Shown here: positions 35,909 to 45,243 of the stretch, in pieces | Position numbering within the stretch: the first letter of the stretch is position 1 | Layout: every line of letters begins with the position of its first letter | Source: Butyricimonas virosa | GTDB taxonomy: Bacteria > Bacteroidota > Bacteroidia > Bacteroidales > Marinifilaceae | Assembly (NCBI RefSeq): GCF_025148635.1 | Contig: NZ_CP102269.1 | Span: forward strand, 1,736,001-1,800,000 | Reading direction: 5' to 3' | DNA: 64,000 bases | Position numbers and translations under genes: made by a program | The notes under the pieces: generated by a model | What the model was told of the DNA's origin: nothing | Database searches by the model: none | Seen by the model: the letters and a program-made list of their open reading frames with translations, nothing else

Positions 35909-37430
35909 AGATATAAAGCAAGTCATGAAAGATTCGGTACTCTATGGTATCGGAAATGTGGCCGTTAAGCTTGTCGGTTTTATTCTGATACCCCTTTATA
36001 CGGATGCCGAATATTTCTCTACTGCTGATTACGGGTTGATGGGGTTATTGGAGGTGACATCACAAATTTTGATTGCGGTGATGGGACTTTCTTTATATTC
36101 CGGGTTGATTCGCTGGTATTGGGATGCCGAATACCGGGATAAACAAAAGACTATTTTTTTCACCACATTGTTGTTTACGATATTGACTTCTTTGTGTATC
36201 GGGAGTGTGTTGTGGTTAAATGTTGGTGAGTTATCGGCATTACTGGTACAGCAGGAAGGGTATTCTTTGGGAGGGGAACTTCCATATATTCTTCAATTAC
36301 TGATATTGACTTCTATGTTGGGGGCAGTTGTTGAAGTTCCACAAAATTTATTGCGTTTACAACGTAAGCCTATCTATTATTCGTTAACGAATATCGTAAG
36401 ATTGTTTGTAACATTAGTTCTAACGATTTATTTTACAATTTCTTTACATCGGGGGGTATCAGGAGTGTATGAAGCGCAATTAGTCGGTATCGTTATACAA
36501 TTACTTATGGTATTACCACTGGTTATTAAGAACAGTTCTTGTCGAGTAGACCGAAAGTGTACAATACAATTGCTGGTATATAGTTATCCGTTAGTTTTTC
36601 CCGCAATAGTAGGAAGTTTACTTACTGTTTTTGATCGTTATATAATAAATCATTTTCAAGGATTGGATGATGTTGGTTTTTATAGTTTGGGATATAAAGT
36701 AGGGAATACTCTTAAAGTTTTTATTGTGACATCCGTGCAATTGGCTTTAACACCATTGTTGATGAAGAAAATGAATGATCCGGATAATAAACGATTTTAT
36801 TCAAAAGTATTGACTTATTTTTCTTTTGGTTTGATGTTTTGTGCTTTAGGGTTGAATCTGTTTTCGCGGGAAGGAATCGTTTGGGTGACAACTAATCCGG
36901 ATTATATAGAGGCACTTTACGTCATTCCTTTCGTGACCTATGCTATTTTTTTCAGTATGATGCGGGAATGTTGCATGATCGGGTTGCAAATTATGAAGAA
37001 GACTAAAATTATAAGTTATGTTATAGTTGGTATTACCATATTGAACTTCTTCTTGAATATGCTATTGGTGCCTTCAATGGGAATGTACGGGGCAGCTTTG
37101 TCTACAATGATAGTTCATGTAATTTCGTGGTTGGCATGTTATATATTTGCTCAACGGTATTACCCTATTCCCTATGAATTGTCGAAAGTGGGGAAGGTGT
37201 TTGTTGTGGGAACAATATTATACCTGATCGGTATATTATTTAATGAAACAGCTATTGGAATAAGTATATTAGTAAAATTGGTTATTTTGGCCGGATATCC
37301 GTTTTTGTTGTATAAATGGCATTTTTACGATAAGGATGAGTGGAATAACTTGAAAGGTGCTTGGAAAAAATGGTCTGACCTGAGGCGATTGAAAGAGAAC
37401 GTGAAAAATGTAAAATACCGGGAGTCATAG
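35901..37430 (+). CDS. Oligosaccharide flippase (Wzx-type)
   Basis: A 509-residue membrane protein with about 12-14 hydrophobic segments, from LYGIGNVAVKLVGFILIPLYT to ISILVKLVILAGYPFLLY. The opening block and DYGLMGLLEVTSQ are typical of polysaccharide exporters of the MOP superfamily, which translocate undecaprenyl-linked repeat units. It overlaps the upstream glycosyltransferase, so expression is coupled. No Wzy-type polymerase is recognisable in this window. Confidence 0.9.
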   Translation: MFKDIKQVMKDSVLYGIGNVAVKLVGFILIPLYTDAEYFSTADYGLMGLLEVTSQILIAVMGLSLYSGLIRWYWDAEYRDKQKTIFFTTLLFTILTSLCIGSVLWLNVGELSALLVQQEGYSLGGELPYILQLLILTSMLGAVVEVPQNLLRLQRKPIYYSLTNIVRLFVTLVLTIYFTISLHRGVSGVYEAQLVGIVIQLLMVLPLVIKNSSCRVDRKCTIQLLVYSYPLVFPAIVGSLLTVFDRYIINHFQGLDDVGFYSLGYKVGNTLKVFIVTSVQLALTPLLMKKMNDPDNKRFYSKVLTYFSFGLMFCALGLNLFSREGIVWVTTNPDYIEALYVIPFVTYAIFFSMMRECCMIGLQIMKKTKIISYVIVGITILNFFLNMLLVPSMGMYGAALSTMIVHVISWLACYIFAQRYYPIPYELSKVGKVFVVGTILYLIGILFNETAIGISILVKLVILAGYPFLLYKWHFYDKDEWNNLKGAWKKWSDLRRLKENVKNVKYRES

Positions 37431-37459
37431 GACTATTTTCCATACCGGATGAAATTAAT

Positions 37460-37467
37460 TATATTTG
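37460..37467 (+). promoter_or_regulatory. -7 promoter element before the amidotransferase-like gene
   Basis: TATATTTG, an exact TAnnTTTG match, 21 bp before the ATG at 37489; a second promoter within the plus-strand glycan unit. Confidence 0.5.
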
Positions 37468-37488
37468 TAAGAATCTTAAAATGGACAA

Positions 37489-38943
37489 ATGATGGAAACA
37501 GAGCTTTTTAACAGGCAGTATATAATTTCGAAAAAAGAATTGGCTCTAGACGGGTGGAAACAGTTTTTGTTTGATAATTATCATGTTTACGTACATCCGA
37601 ATTTGGATTATGTACATCAAGATGGGAAACATTTGTCTGTGGCAGTATTGGGTTATCTGTTTGACTATCGGAATACTAAATATACAAATGAAAATATTGT
37701 AAAAGAACTATCGGAATCTGCTGACGTGGAAGATTTGATGCGGCAACTAGATCAATATTGCGGTCATTTTATTGTACTTTGTAAAGATGCTGCAGGGGTA
37801 AAAATTATACCGGATGCTTGTGCGCAGCGAATCCTTTATTATAAGAATTCTTTTGACGTTTTTGCCTCTCAAGTGAAATTAATAGAGCATTTTTTTCCCT
37901 TGGAAGATGTTGTAGATCCGGAGGCAAAAGCATTTTTTAATTCATCGGTTTATAAATATCGATTATACGCAATCTCCAACAAAACTTGGAAACAAGGAAT
38001 ATTTCGTTTAATGGCAAATTCCTATCTAGATGTGACTGCATGTAAAGTAGTGCGTTTTTTCCCGGTACGGCCTATTCAAAGACAAGCCTTGCAGGATGTA
38101 GTGGAACAGGTGATTCCGATGTTTAAAGGATATATCGAGGCGATAGCGAAACGTTATAAAAAAGTAGTGATCCCCGTGACGGCTGGCTTTGATAGTCGAA
38201 TGGTTTTTGCCGCTAGTCTTGGTTTAAAAGAGTGTACTTATTTTATTTATAAACATCCTTCTTTTAAAGAAAACCACCCGGATTTGGTTATTCCTAAAAA
38301 GTTGACAGAATTAGTTGGGAAATCATTTCAAGTGTTCCGGTATTCGTCAGAGGTCGATCCTATTTTGAAAGAAGTGTATAAGAATAGTGTTGATTATGCC
38401 AGAGATCGGACTGCGGCAATGATTCTTTCGGGGAACGGAACTTATTTTAAGGATGCAATAATGTTAAATGGTAATTTAGGAGAAATTGCCCGTAGTTACT
38501 ACAATTATACAGAGAATGTATCGGGAAGGGAGCTTGCGGCGTTGATGGAGTGTAGAAACTATCCTTATGCCGTACGGGAATTGCAAGCATGGTATGATAC
38601 GAATCGTCCTCTTTTTAAAGCAAATCATTTAAATGCGTTGGATATGTTGTTTTGGGAGCTGGATTGGGGACCTTCGACTGCACAGTCAAAACAGGAATGT
38701 TGGATTGCTTCGGAAGTTTGCTCACCTTTTAACTCCCGAATAATGTTGACAACGTTGCTGAGTGCCGATGCAAAGTATCGGGTAAAAGAGTCTTGTCGGG
38801 TATTTAGAGAAGTGATTAATCATTTTGCAGGTAAAACAATAGACCTGCCTGTGAACCCGACGGGGAAACATAAAATTATAGCCATGATGAAATGGCTGGG
38901 TATTTATTTACCTTACCGGAAATTTCGAATGAATGTGCGTTAA
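37489..38943 (+). CDS. Asparagine-synthetase-like protein, degenerate
   Basis: A 484-residue protein resembling asparagine synthetase B but altered. The N-terminus lacks the Cys2 nucleophile of glutaminase domains (it starts MMETELFNRQ), although FIVLCKDAAGVKIIPDACAQ resembles the domain's core. The C-terminal half keeps a variant ATP-pyrophosphatase loop, VTAGFDSRM near residue 229, in place of SGGxDS, and a GNLGEIAR block. It may use free ammonia or another nitrogen donor, act on a glycan carboxylate, or be non-amidating. Proteins like this occur in several polysaccharide loci. It is most likely a second uronic-acid-modifying enzyme alongside 42263-44191. Confidence 0.7.
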   Translation: MMETELFNRQYIISKKELALDGWKQFLFDNYHVYVHPNLDYVHQDGKHLSVAVLGYLFDYRNTKYTNENIVKELSESADVEDLMRQLDQYCGHFIVLCKDAAGVKIIPDACAQRILYYKNSFDVFASQVKLIEHFFPLEDVVDPEAKAFFNSSVYKYRLYAISNKTWKQGIFRLMANSYLDVTACKVVRFFPVRPIQRQALQDVVEQVIPMFKGYIEAIAKRYKKVVIPVTAGFDSRMVFAASLGLKECTYFIYKHPSFKENHPDLVIPKKLTELVGKSFQVFRYSSEVDPILKEVYKNSVDYARDRTAAMILSGNGTYFKDAIMLNGNLGEIARSYYNYTENVSGRELAALMECRNYPYAVRELQAWYDTNRPLFKANHLNALDMLFWELDWGPSTAQSKQECWIASEVCSPFNSRIMLTTLLSADAKYRVKESCRVFREVINHFAGKTIDLPVNPTGKHKIIAMMKWLGIYLPYRKFRMNVR

Positions 38944-38980
38944 TGTGTTTATTTGAATAATAGAATAATATCTTCGGAGC

Positions 38981-40144
38981 ATGAAAATACTGATGGTTTT
39001 AGAGAACCAGTTCCCGGATGACGAACGGGTTGAGAAAGAGGCGTTATCCTTGATAAAAGCCGGACATGAAGTCCATTTGTTGTGTGCAACACTAAAAAAA
39101 GAACGTGTCGGGGATGAAAATTATAAAGGGATCAAGCTACATAGAACCTTGTCGACTCCCTTCCTGTATAATAAAGCAAAAATTGCCTGTCTGCGTTTGC
39201 CTTTCTATTTTATGTTTTGGAAGAAACAAGTCGGGAATTTATTGCGGACAGAGACGTTTGATGTGATTCATATACATGACCTTCCCTTGGCTGAAGTCGG
39301 ATATTGGGCAAAAAAGAAATTCGGGATAAGTTTTGTTCTGGATAGTCATGAGAATTATCCTTACATGTTGGATATGGCTCCTTACACGAAAGGAATAGCC
39401 GGGAAATTGATGTATTCTTTTGCAGCCTGGAAACACTATGAACGGGAGATGATAGGCAAGGCGGATATTGTTATTACGGTATGTAAGGAGATGTCCGACC
39501 GAATGAATGATCTGGTACCACGAACATATTATCACGTGGACAACACGATTAGTATGGAATTGTTTCCTCGTCCGGAACCACATCCGACGACAACGGGAAA
39601 GATACGTTTACTCTATGTCGGGGGAATCACCTATCACCGGGGATTACAGAATGTGATCAAGGGATTGGCGTTGATAAAGGATAAGTCCAAGTACAGTCTC
39701 GACATATATGGAAAAGGTGCTTATGCCGGGGATATTAAGGATTTAGTATTAACACTCGGTTTGGAAGAGATTGTGCATTTCCCCGGGTATTTGAAGTTTC
39801 CGGCAGAAGCCGTTAAGATGTGTGCCTATTCTTTGGGAGTGATATCAAATTTGCGTTCGGTACAAACTGACTGCTCTTCTCCCAATAAAATATACCAGTA
39901 TTTTTATTATGGTTTACCCGTGCTGGTGAGCGATATGGATAGTGTTGGGAATATTGTACGAGAGCATCAGGTTGGAGTCGTGTATAAGGATAATTCTCCG
40001 GAAGATTGCGCCCGAAAATTAGAACAGTTAGTAACCTTGAATTTGGAGGATATGGCAACCCGTGCCCACAAATTGTGTTTGGAGCAATATAATTGGGATA
40101 TTTCTGTTAAACAATTAATAGCAGCTTATGAGTCTATTCGTTGA
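38981..40144 (+). CDS. Family 4 glycosyltransferase
   Basis: A 387-residue GT-B enzyme. Visible blocks are the N-terminal MKILMVLENQFPDDERVEKEA, IHIHDLPLAEVG, FVLDSHENYPYM and in the C-terminal half LLYVGGITYHRGLQNVI with the nucleotide-sugar site PNKIYQYFYYGLPVLVSD. It is the last gene of the plus-strand half, and its 3' end overlaps the convergent epimerase gene by 19 bp, so there is no space for a terminator. Confidence 0.92.
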   Translation: MKILMVLENQFPDDERVEKEALSLIKAGHEVHLLCATLKKERVGDENYKGIKLHRTLSTPFLYNKAKIACLRLPFYFMFWKKQVGNLLRTETFDVIHIHDLPLAEVGYWAKKKFGISFVLDSHENYPYMLDMAPYTKGIAGKLMYSFAAWKHYEREMIGKADIVITVCKEMSDRMNDLVPRTYYHVDNTISMELFPRPEPHPTTTGKIRLLYVGGITYHRGLQNVIKGLALIKDKSKYSLDIYGKGAYAGDIKDLVLTLGLEEIVHFPGYLKFPAEAVKMCAYSLGVISNLRSVQTDCSSPNKIYQYFYYGLPVLVSDMDSVGNIVREHQVGVVYKDNSPEDCARKLEQLVTLNLEDMATRAHKLCLEQYNWDISVKQLIAAYESIR

Positions 40145-41202
40145 AGTTCCTGGATAATGATATGTCCGGCTTGTCCATCCCCGTATAGAGGGGAGGAAAA
40201 TACGTCTTTTGTCGTGTGTTTAAGTTGCTTGTAACTGTTTAAAATATCTTCGTATTTCCAACCCGTAATGATATTGGCTCCTTGTTCAACCAGCTCAATC
40301 CATTCCGTTTCAGTTCGGAGAGTGATACAATATTTTTTGAAAAAATAGGCTTCTTTTTGTAAGCCACCACTGTCGGTGGCAACAAGGGAACAGTGTTTTA
40401 GCAAATGAACCATCTCCAAGTAACCCACGGGATCCACCAACTGAAGGCGGGTTTGTTTAAAATCGAAGTTCAACTCTTGTAATTTTTTACGGGTACGGGG
40501 GTGAATAGGAATAACGACTGGCATTTCCCGGGCAATCTCTTCAAGAGCAGCGATGATAGATTGTAAACGTTCGGGAGAATCCGTGTTTTCAGCTCGGTGC
40601 AAAGTGGCTAAAATAAAATGTTCCGGAAGTGAAAAATCAGGACATTTGGCTTTATTGGCATAAAAAAGTGCGGCATCTTGCATGACATCACCACAATTCA
40701 ATAATGTACAAGGAAATTGTTTAAAGCCTTCTTGATATAAGTTTTTAATAGCTTGCTCTGTGGGACAAAACAATACGGAACTTATCCTGTCCGTGAGAAT
40801 TCGGTTTATCTCTTCCGGCATATTCATATTGTATGAACGTAGTCCGGCCTCGATATGTGCAACCCGGATATGTAATTTACTTGCTGCCAAGGCTCCGGCC
40901 AGCGTGGAATTTGTATCCCCGTAAACGATCACCCAATTCGGCTGTTCCGCTAATAGGATAGATTCAATCTTTTCGAGCATCTGGCCCGTCATTGCTCCAT
41001 GCGTCATTCCGTTGATATTCAAATTATAGTTGGGTTTGGGTATACACATCTCTTCAAAGAAAATATCAGACATATTCGTATCAAAATGTTGTCCCGTGTG
41101 AACGATAACTTCCTGTACATCCGGGAAACTGCTGATGGCTCGACTGACCACGGCTGCTTTTATGAATTGAGGGCGTGCGCCTATGATAGTAACTATTTTC
41201 AT
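40126..41202 (-). CDS. wecB: Non-hydrolysing UDP-GlcNAc 2-epimerase family, WbpI-like
   Basis: A 358-residue epimerase with the family motifs GARPQFIKAAVVS, VHTGQHFD, YGDTNSTLAGALAASKL, HIEAGLRSYN, MPEEINRILTD and TDSGGLQKEA. WecB itself converts UDP-GlcNAc to UDP-ManNAc. The WbpI subfamily (UDP-2,3-diacetamido-glucuronate 2-epimerase) looks closer by eye (phrases FDTNMSDIFFEEM and AGALAASKLHIRVAHIEAG) and fits the WbpD and WbpE homologues upstream in this unit. Substrate must be checked. Last gene of the minus-strand half of the locus. Confidence 0.85.
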   Translation of the reverse strand: MKIVTIIGARPQFIKAAVVSRAISSFPDVQEVIVHTGQHFDTNMSDIFFEEMCIPKPNYNLNINGMTHGAMTGQMLEKIESILLAEQPNWVIVYGDTNSTLAGALAASKLHIRVAHIEAGLRSYNMNMPEEINRILTDRISSVLFCPTEQAIKNLYQEGFKQFPCTLLNCGDVMQDAALFYANKAKCPDFSLPEHFILATLHRAENTDSPERLQSIIAALEEIAREMPVVIPIHPRTRKKLQELNFDFKQTRLQLVDPVGYLEMVHLLKHCSLVATDSGGLQKEAYFFKKYCITLRTETEWIELVEQGANIITGWKYEDILNSYKQLKHTTKDVFSSPLYGDGQAGHIIIQELQRIDS

Positions 41203-41210
41203 GTGGTGAA

Positions 41211-42251
41211 TTATGATTTCTTATTTCCGTAATAATTTTTTGAGAATCCTTTTACTTCCTTTCCGAGTAAGGCATTCCAGCCTCCCCAGAGCAACCCGAA
41301 TCCATAAGCGAAGACTTGGATGAGCAAGGTAATGATGGAGAGGAAAGCAACAATGATGTTTCGATACTTAAAAAGTGATTGAAAGAAAGCGAACAAGCAA
41401 ACGAACATTAACCCGTAGTCAATAATATTCCATGCCAAATGTACGGGAGGATAGTTTTGTCCTGTGAAAAAGGTGCCTAATTCCAGAACGACTAATCCGA
41501 CGATTAATAGGGCTGGGAGCAGGTGAATTGGTTTTAGAGTATGGGGATGGCGTCTGGATAAATTGATGCGTGCAACTCCCCAATTAAAGATTTGGCGGAA
41601 GAACTTGGGTATACTTGTACGGCGTTTGTGATAGACATAAGCATCTGCGATTAGCCCCACTTTAAAACCGGCATTGTATATTCGCATGGAATAATCCATA
41701 TCCTGACCATGACGTAATCCTCCCATATCTCCAATCGTGTCGTATACTTTTCTGGATATTCCCATGTTGAAACTTCTGGGGTAGAAACGGCCTACGTGCT
41801 TTTTATTTCCTCTGGTTCCTCCTGTTCCGATAAATGAGGTCATCGAGTAATTAATAGCTTTCAGTAGGGGAGAAAAAGAGGGATGACAGGTATCCGGACC
41901 TCCGAATGCATCATAATAATGTTCGTTTTGGGCCTTCTCAATCTCAGCCAGCCATTGAGGGGGAAACATACAATCGGAATCTACAAAGATGAAATACTCT
42001 CCTTGGGCTTTACTCATTCCGTAATTTCTAGCAGCTCCAGGGCCTTGATTTTGTTGGTATATGGCTCGTATTTGAAGTCCGCTGGCAGAGCGGTATTGTT
42101 CGATGAATTCCTTGAATCCGTCTTTTGAACCGTCGTCCACGAATAATAATTCAAAAAGACGTCGATCCCCTTCAAGCTTTTCTGCACTTTCAAGGAGTTC
42201 TTTCACTTCTTCCAGACGGTTATATACGGCAATGATGATAGAGTATTTCAT
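41211..42251 (-). CDS. Family 2 glycosyltransferase with C-terminal membrane segments
   Basis: A 346-residue GT-A enzyme. The N-terminus has SIIIAVYNRLEEVKELLES, FVDDGSKDG and the metal-binding FVDSDCMF; an acceptor-site motif HGQDMDYSMR follows. About 3-4 hydrophobic segments near the C-terminus (LLPALLIVGLVVLELG, IDYGLMFVCLFAFFQSLF, VAFLSIITLLIQVFAY) anchor it to the membrane. It is encoded 8 bp before the epimerase gene. Confidence 0.9.
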   Translation of the reverse strand: MKYSIIIAVYNRLEEVKELLESAEKLEGDRRLFELLFVDDGSKDGFKEFIEQYRSASGLQIRAIYQQNQGPGAARNYGMSKAQGEYFIFVDSDCMFPPQWLAEIEKAQNEHYYDAFGGPDTCHPSFSPLLKAINYSMTSFIGTGGTRGNKKHVGRFYPRSFNMGISRKVYDTIGDMGGLRHGQDMDYSMRIYNAGFKVGLIADAYVYHKRRTSIPKFFRQIFNWGVARINLSRRHPHTLKPIHLLPALLIVGLVVLELGTFFTGQNYPPVHLAWNIIDYGLMFVCLFAFFQSLFKYRNIIVAFLSIITLLIQVFAYGFGLLWGGWNALLGKEVKGFSKNYYGNKKS

Positions 42252-42262
42252 GAATAGGTATT

Positions 42263-44191
42263 TTAATAGTAAGCTTCGATGTTATCTTCTACTCGTTTGT
42301 GTATGAACTCCTGTTCCCAAATTGCCAGTCCCAAAATGATCCAGATAAAATTGTAGTGCCACCGGAGTTTCGGGTGTGCCGGGTAATCCAGGATATAGCG
42401 GATATAGTCATAATTGAATATCCCCTGTTTCTCGATATATTCTTTTGTAAGAATCTTTTCGGCTGTATCTTTTAAATCCTTTTTGAATTGTAGATACGGG
42501 TTCACTGTGAATCCCCATTTCTTTTTCGTGATAATCTTGGGGGGAAGATATGGTTTCATGGCTTCCCGGAAAAGATTTTTAGTTTGGTTATTTTTGATCT
42601 TCATCTCCACGGGGAGAGTAAAGCCGAAGTCTACTAAATCCCGGTCAAGGAAAGGAATTCGTTCTTCAACCGAATGGGCCATGGACATCCGGTCATCTGT
42701 AAGCAAATAATCGTTTACCATTTTGGATTGGAATTCGGCATATAACACTTGATCCAACCCGTTCTGATGGTGTACAGATTCAAAAATCTTGTCAAATTCT
42801 TTATGTACCTTGAATTGTTCTATTTCTTGCTGTTTCAAGAACGATTCCGAATAGATATTCTTGTAGAACGGGGTATCGAAATCCCACGTGTTTCGCAGGA
42901 TGAGGTAAAAGCGTTCCACGTTCCCAATAGACAGTAACATTTGTACGCCCCGGCGGTATTCGTCGTAACGTAATGATTTAGAATTATTCTGAAGACGGAA
43001 AATAAAATCTGATTTCCAGCGTAACATACGTTGTAGCCATTGTGGAGTATGGTGATGCCAGTTTTTGAACGGGTAAATGAATTTATGGATATCATACCCG
43101 GCAAATAGCTCGTCTCCGCCTAGTCCTCCGAGAATAACTTTCACGGTTGGATGGACAAAAGCTGACATATTGAATCCCTGCAACAAGTTAATTTTAGGTT
43201 CCTCGGCATGCCAGATTACCTTGGGCATTTGTTGCATCGGATTCATCGACAGACTCAACGTGTGATGATGCGTGTGAAAGTGATCAGCAATCTGTTGGGC
43301 ATCGGGAAACTCGTCCGTGGGCTCATTAAAACCTAGGGTAAACGTGTTGATATCGGGGACTCCCAGTTCATGCATTTTCTGCACGATTGTTGAGGAATCC
43401 AGTCCGCCCGATAAATACACGCCTACTGGGACATCACTGACCAATTGGCGTTTCACGGCCTGTTTGATCAATTCGTTCATCTTCTCTTTCGCTTCGTTTT
43501 CCGTGATGGATCGATCAATATTCACAGTCAGCTGCCAGTAGCGTTTTACCGTGAACAGACCATTTTCAAACACGGCAAAGTGAGCCGGGGGAAGACGTTT
43601 GATGCCTTCAAAAAGAGTCTCATTCCCTTGCGTGTAACGCAAGTTTAAGTGTATATGTAAAGCTTTTAAATTTAATTTCCGTTCATATTTCGGGTGTAGG
43701 ATAATAGATTTTTGTTCAGAACCGAAAACTAATACACCATCTTTTAGGAAATAGTGTAGAGGTTTAGTTCCGAAATGATCCCGTGCGAGAATCAGACGGT
43801 TATTGTTTTGATCCAGTAGGGCAAAAGCGAAAATACCGTTTAACTTGTTGAAGAACCCGGTTCCGTACTCCTCGTAAAGATGAACCAAAACTTCCGTGTC
43901 GGTAGCGGTATAAAATACGTGTCCCTTGGATTTGAGTTCTTCCCGGATTTCTTCGTAGTTGTATATCTCCCCGTTAAAAATGACACATATACTCTTGTCT
44001 TCATTAAAAATGGGTTGATTGCCACACGTGGAAACGTCGATAATGGACAAACGCCGGTGTCCGAGAGTGAAATCCCGGTAGGTATATATAGATTGATCAT
44101 CTGGTCCCCGATGTTCAATCGTGGCCAGCATTTCCGACATGAGTTGAGTGTTATCTGTATCCCGTTCGAATATTCCGGCTATTCCACACAT
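42263..44191 (-). CDS. asnB: Asparagine synthase (glutamine-hydrolysing) family
   Basis: A 642-residue two-domain amidotransferase. The N-terminal glutaminase begins MCGIAGIFE, giving the Cys2 nucleophile, and has HRRLSIID and FNGEIYNYEE. The synthetase half has the ATP loop LSGGLDSSTI near residue 265 and GLGGDELFAGYD. Length and motifs fit AsnB, but the genomic context suggests a WbpS-like role, in which an AsnB homologue amidates a uronic acid of the surface polysaccharide. Which of the two it is cannot be settled from sequence alone. Confidence 0.88.
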   Translation of the reverse strand: MCGIAGIFERDTDNTQLMSEMLATIEHRGPDDQSIYTYRDFTLGHRRLSIIDVSTCGNQPIFNEDKSICVIFNGEIYNYEEIREELKSKGHVFYTATDTEVLVHLYEEYGTGFFNKLNGIFAFALLDQNNNRLILARDHFGTKPLHYFLKDGVLVFGSEQKSIILHPKYERKLNLKALHIHLNLRYTQGNETLFEGIKRLPPAHFAVFENGLFTVKRYWQLTVNIDRSITENEAKEKMNELIKQAVKRQLVSDVPVGVYLSGGLDSSTIVQKMHELGVPDINTFTLGFNEPTDEFPDAQQIADHFHTHHHTLSLSMNPMQQMPKVIWHAEEPKINLLQGFNMSAFVHPTVKVILGGLGGDELFAGYDIHKFIYPFKNWHHHTPQWLQRMLRWKSDFIFRLQNNSKSLRYDEYRRGVQMLLSIGNVERFYLILRNTWDFDTPFYKNIYSESFLKQQEIEQFKVHKEFDKIFESVHHQNGLDQVLYAEFQSKMVNDYLLTDDRMSMAHSVEERIPFLDRDLVDFGFTLPVEMKIKNNQTKNLFREAMKPYLPPKIITKKKWGFTVNPYLQFKKDLKDTAEKILTKEYIEKQGIFNYDYIRYILDYPAHPKLRWHYNFIWIILGLAIWEQEFIHKRVEDNIEAYY

Positions 44192-44238
44192 ATTACAAGA
44201 GTTTGTTTATACAAAAGTATTATTTTTTCCCGTTTATA

Positions 44239-45243
44239 TTATAAACGATTCAGTTTCTTTAATGCCGTGAACTTGTGGCGATACATTTTTAAAATATTGG
44301 AAATACGGTCATAATGATGGAATTTTTCGCTAAAAAGGTGTAACTCCTCTTTTCCGGTGATTCGGTAGAGAATTAGGAGTTGTTGGCGAACAAGTCTGAG
44401 ATAACCGATCGTGCAGGGGTCATCTTGTGGATAACTGGGAAGATCGCAGCGATTGAATCGAGGCCAGAATCCCATATCAAACAGAGGAAGTTGGCGGGTA
44501 AGACCTTCTACTCCTTCATTAAACAGCCGAAGGGCGAGTGCGTACCCATTGGGTTCCTTATTTTCAGGAACTGCACGAATGTAATCGTATAAACCGAAAA
44601 GGCAAAAGCCATGACCATCCAGTACTCGTGTCGGACACTCAGCCACGTATTCTTCGTAAAAGGTTGCCCCCTTTTCCCGGTCTACGGAAACCCCTCCGGT
44701 TGTTATATCCTTCGTGAAAGGAATTAATGCTTGAGTTGCAATCTTCAAATAGGTATCGTCCTTTGTAAGCTGCCAGGCTCTCAATAGCATGGATATTCCC
44801 CTGCTTTGTGCGAAGGCGGATTTCCAAGGTTGATAAACATGATATTCGGGCTTAGGCACGTCGGTTAGCCAATAACAACCGAGTTCTGTATGATCTGTCC
44901 GATTGTTCATAAACCAGTCTGCAATGCGAAGAAAATGGCCCCTTTTCTCTTCGGAATGTGTCTTTAACCACGAGTGGAATATGGCTAACCCGTACTGTCC
45001 GATGGAAATAGGATAGTAGTGCAGTTTTGTATCTTCCACGTCAATATAAGTCGTGTTCAAGGGGACTCCATTTTTGTCGAAAGAGTGAATCAGACGATTG
45101 AGCTTAGCTATGTCTTCGTCAAATTTGATGTAATAATAGCCTAGCGTTTCAGATTGATTCTCCATGTTAATTTCGATCTTGCGGTTTGTGTTGAAATCTC
45201 GCAAAAGTTTGCGTAACATGAAAATAGCTTTTTTAATCTTCAT
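44239..45243 (-). CDS. D-glucuronyl C5-epimerase-like protein
   Basis: A 334-residue protein resembling the C-terminal catalytic domain of heparosan/heparan glucuronyl C5-epimerase, which inverts glucuronate to iduronate in a polymer. Supporting blocks are YYPISIGQYGLAIFHSWLKT near residue 80, a run of helical repeats of an alpha/alpha barrel, AFAQSRGISMLLRAWQLT near 145 and the C-terminal half with GFCLFGLYDYIRAV. It has no signal peptide, so it acts in the cytoplasm, unlike a periplasmic polymer epimerase, and may act on a lipid-linked unit. Its start overlaps the 3' end of the upstream glycosyltransferase gene by 11 bp. Confidence 0.75.
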   Translation of the reverse strand: MKIKKAIFMLRKLLRDFNTNRKIEINMENQSETLGYYYIKFDEDIAKLNRLIHSFDKNGVPLNTTYIDVEDTKLHYYPISIGQYGLAIFHSWLKTHSEEKRGHFLRIADWFMNNRTDHTELGCYWLTDVPKPEYHVYQPWKSAFAQSRGISMLLRAWQLTKDDTYLKIATQALIPFTKDITTGGVSVDREKGATFYEEYVAECPTRVLDGHGFCLFGLYDYIRAVPENKEPNGYALALRLFNEGVEGLTRQLPLFDMGFWPRFNRCDLPSYPQDDPCTIGYLRLVRQQLLILYRITGKEELHLFSEKFHHYDRISNILKMYRHKFTALKKLNRL

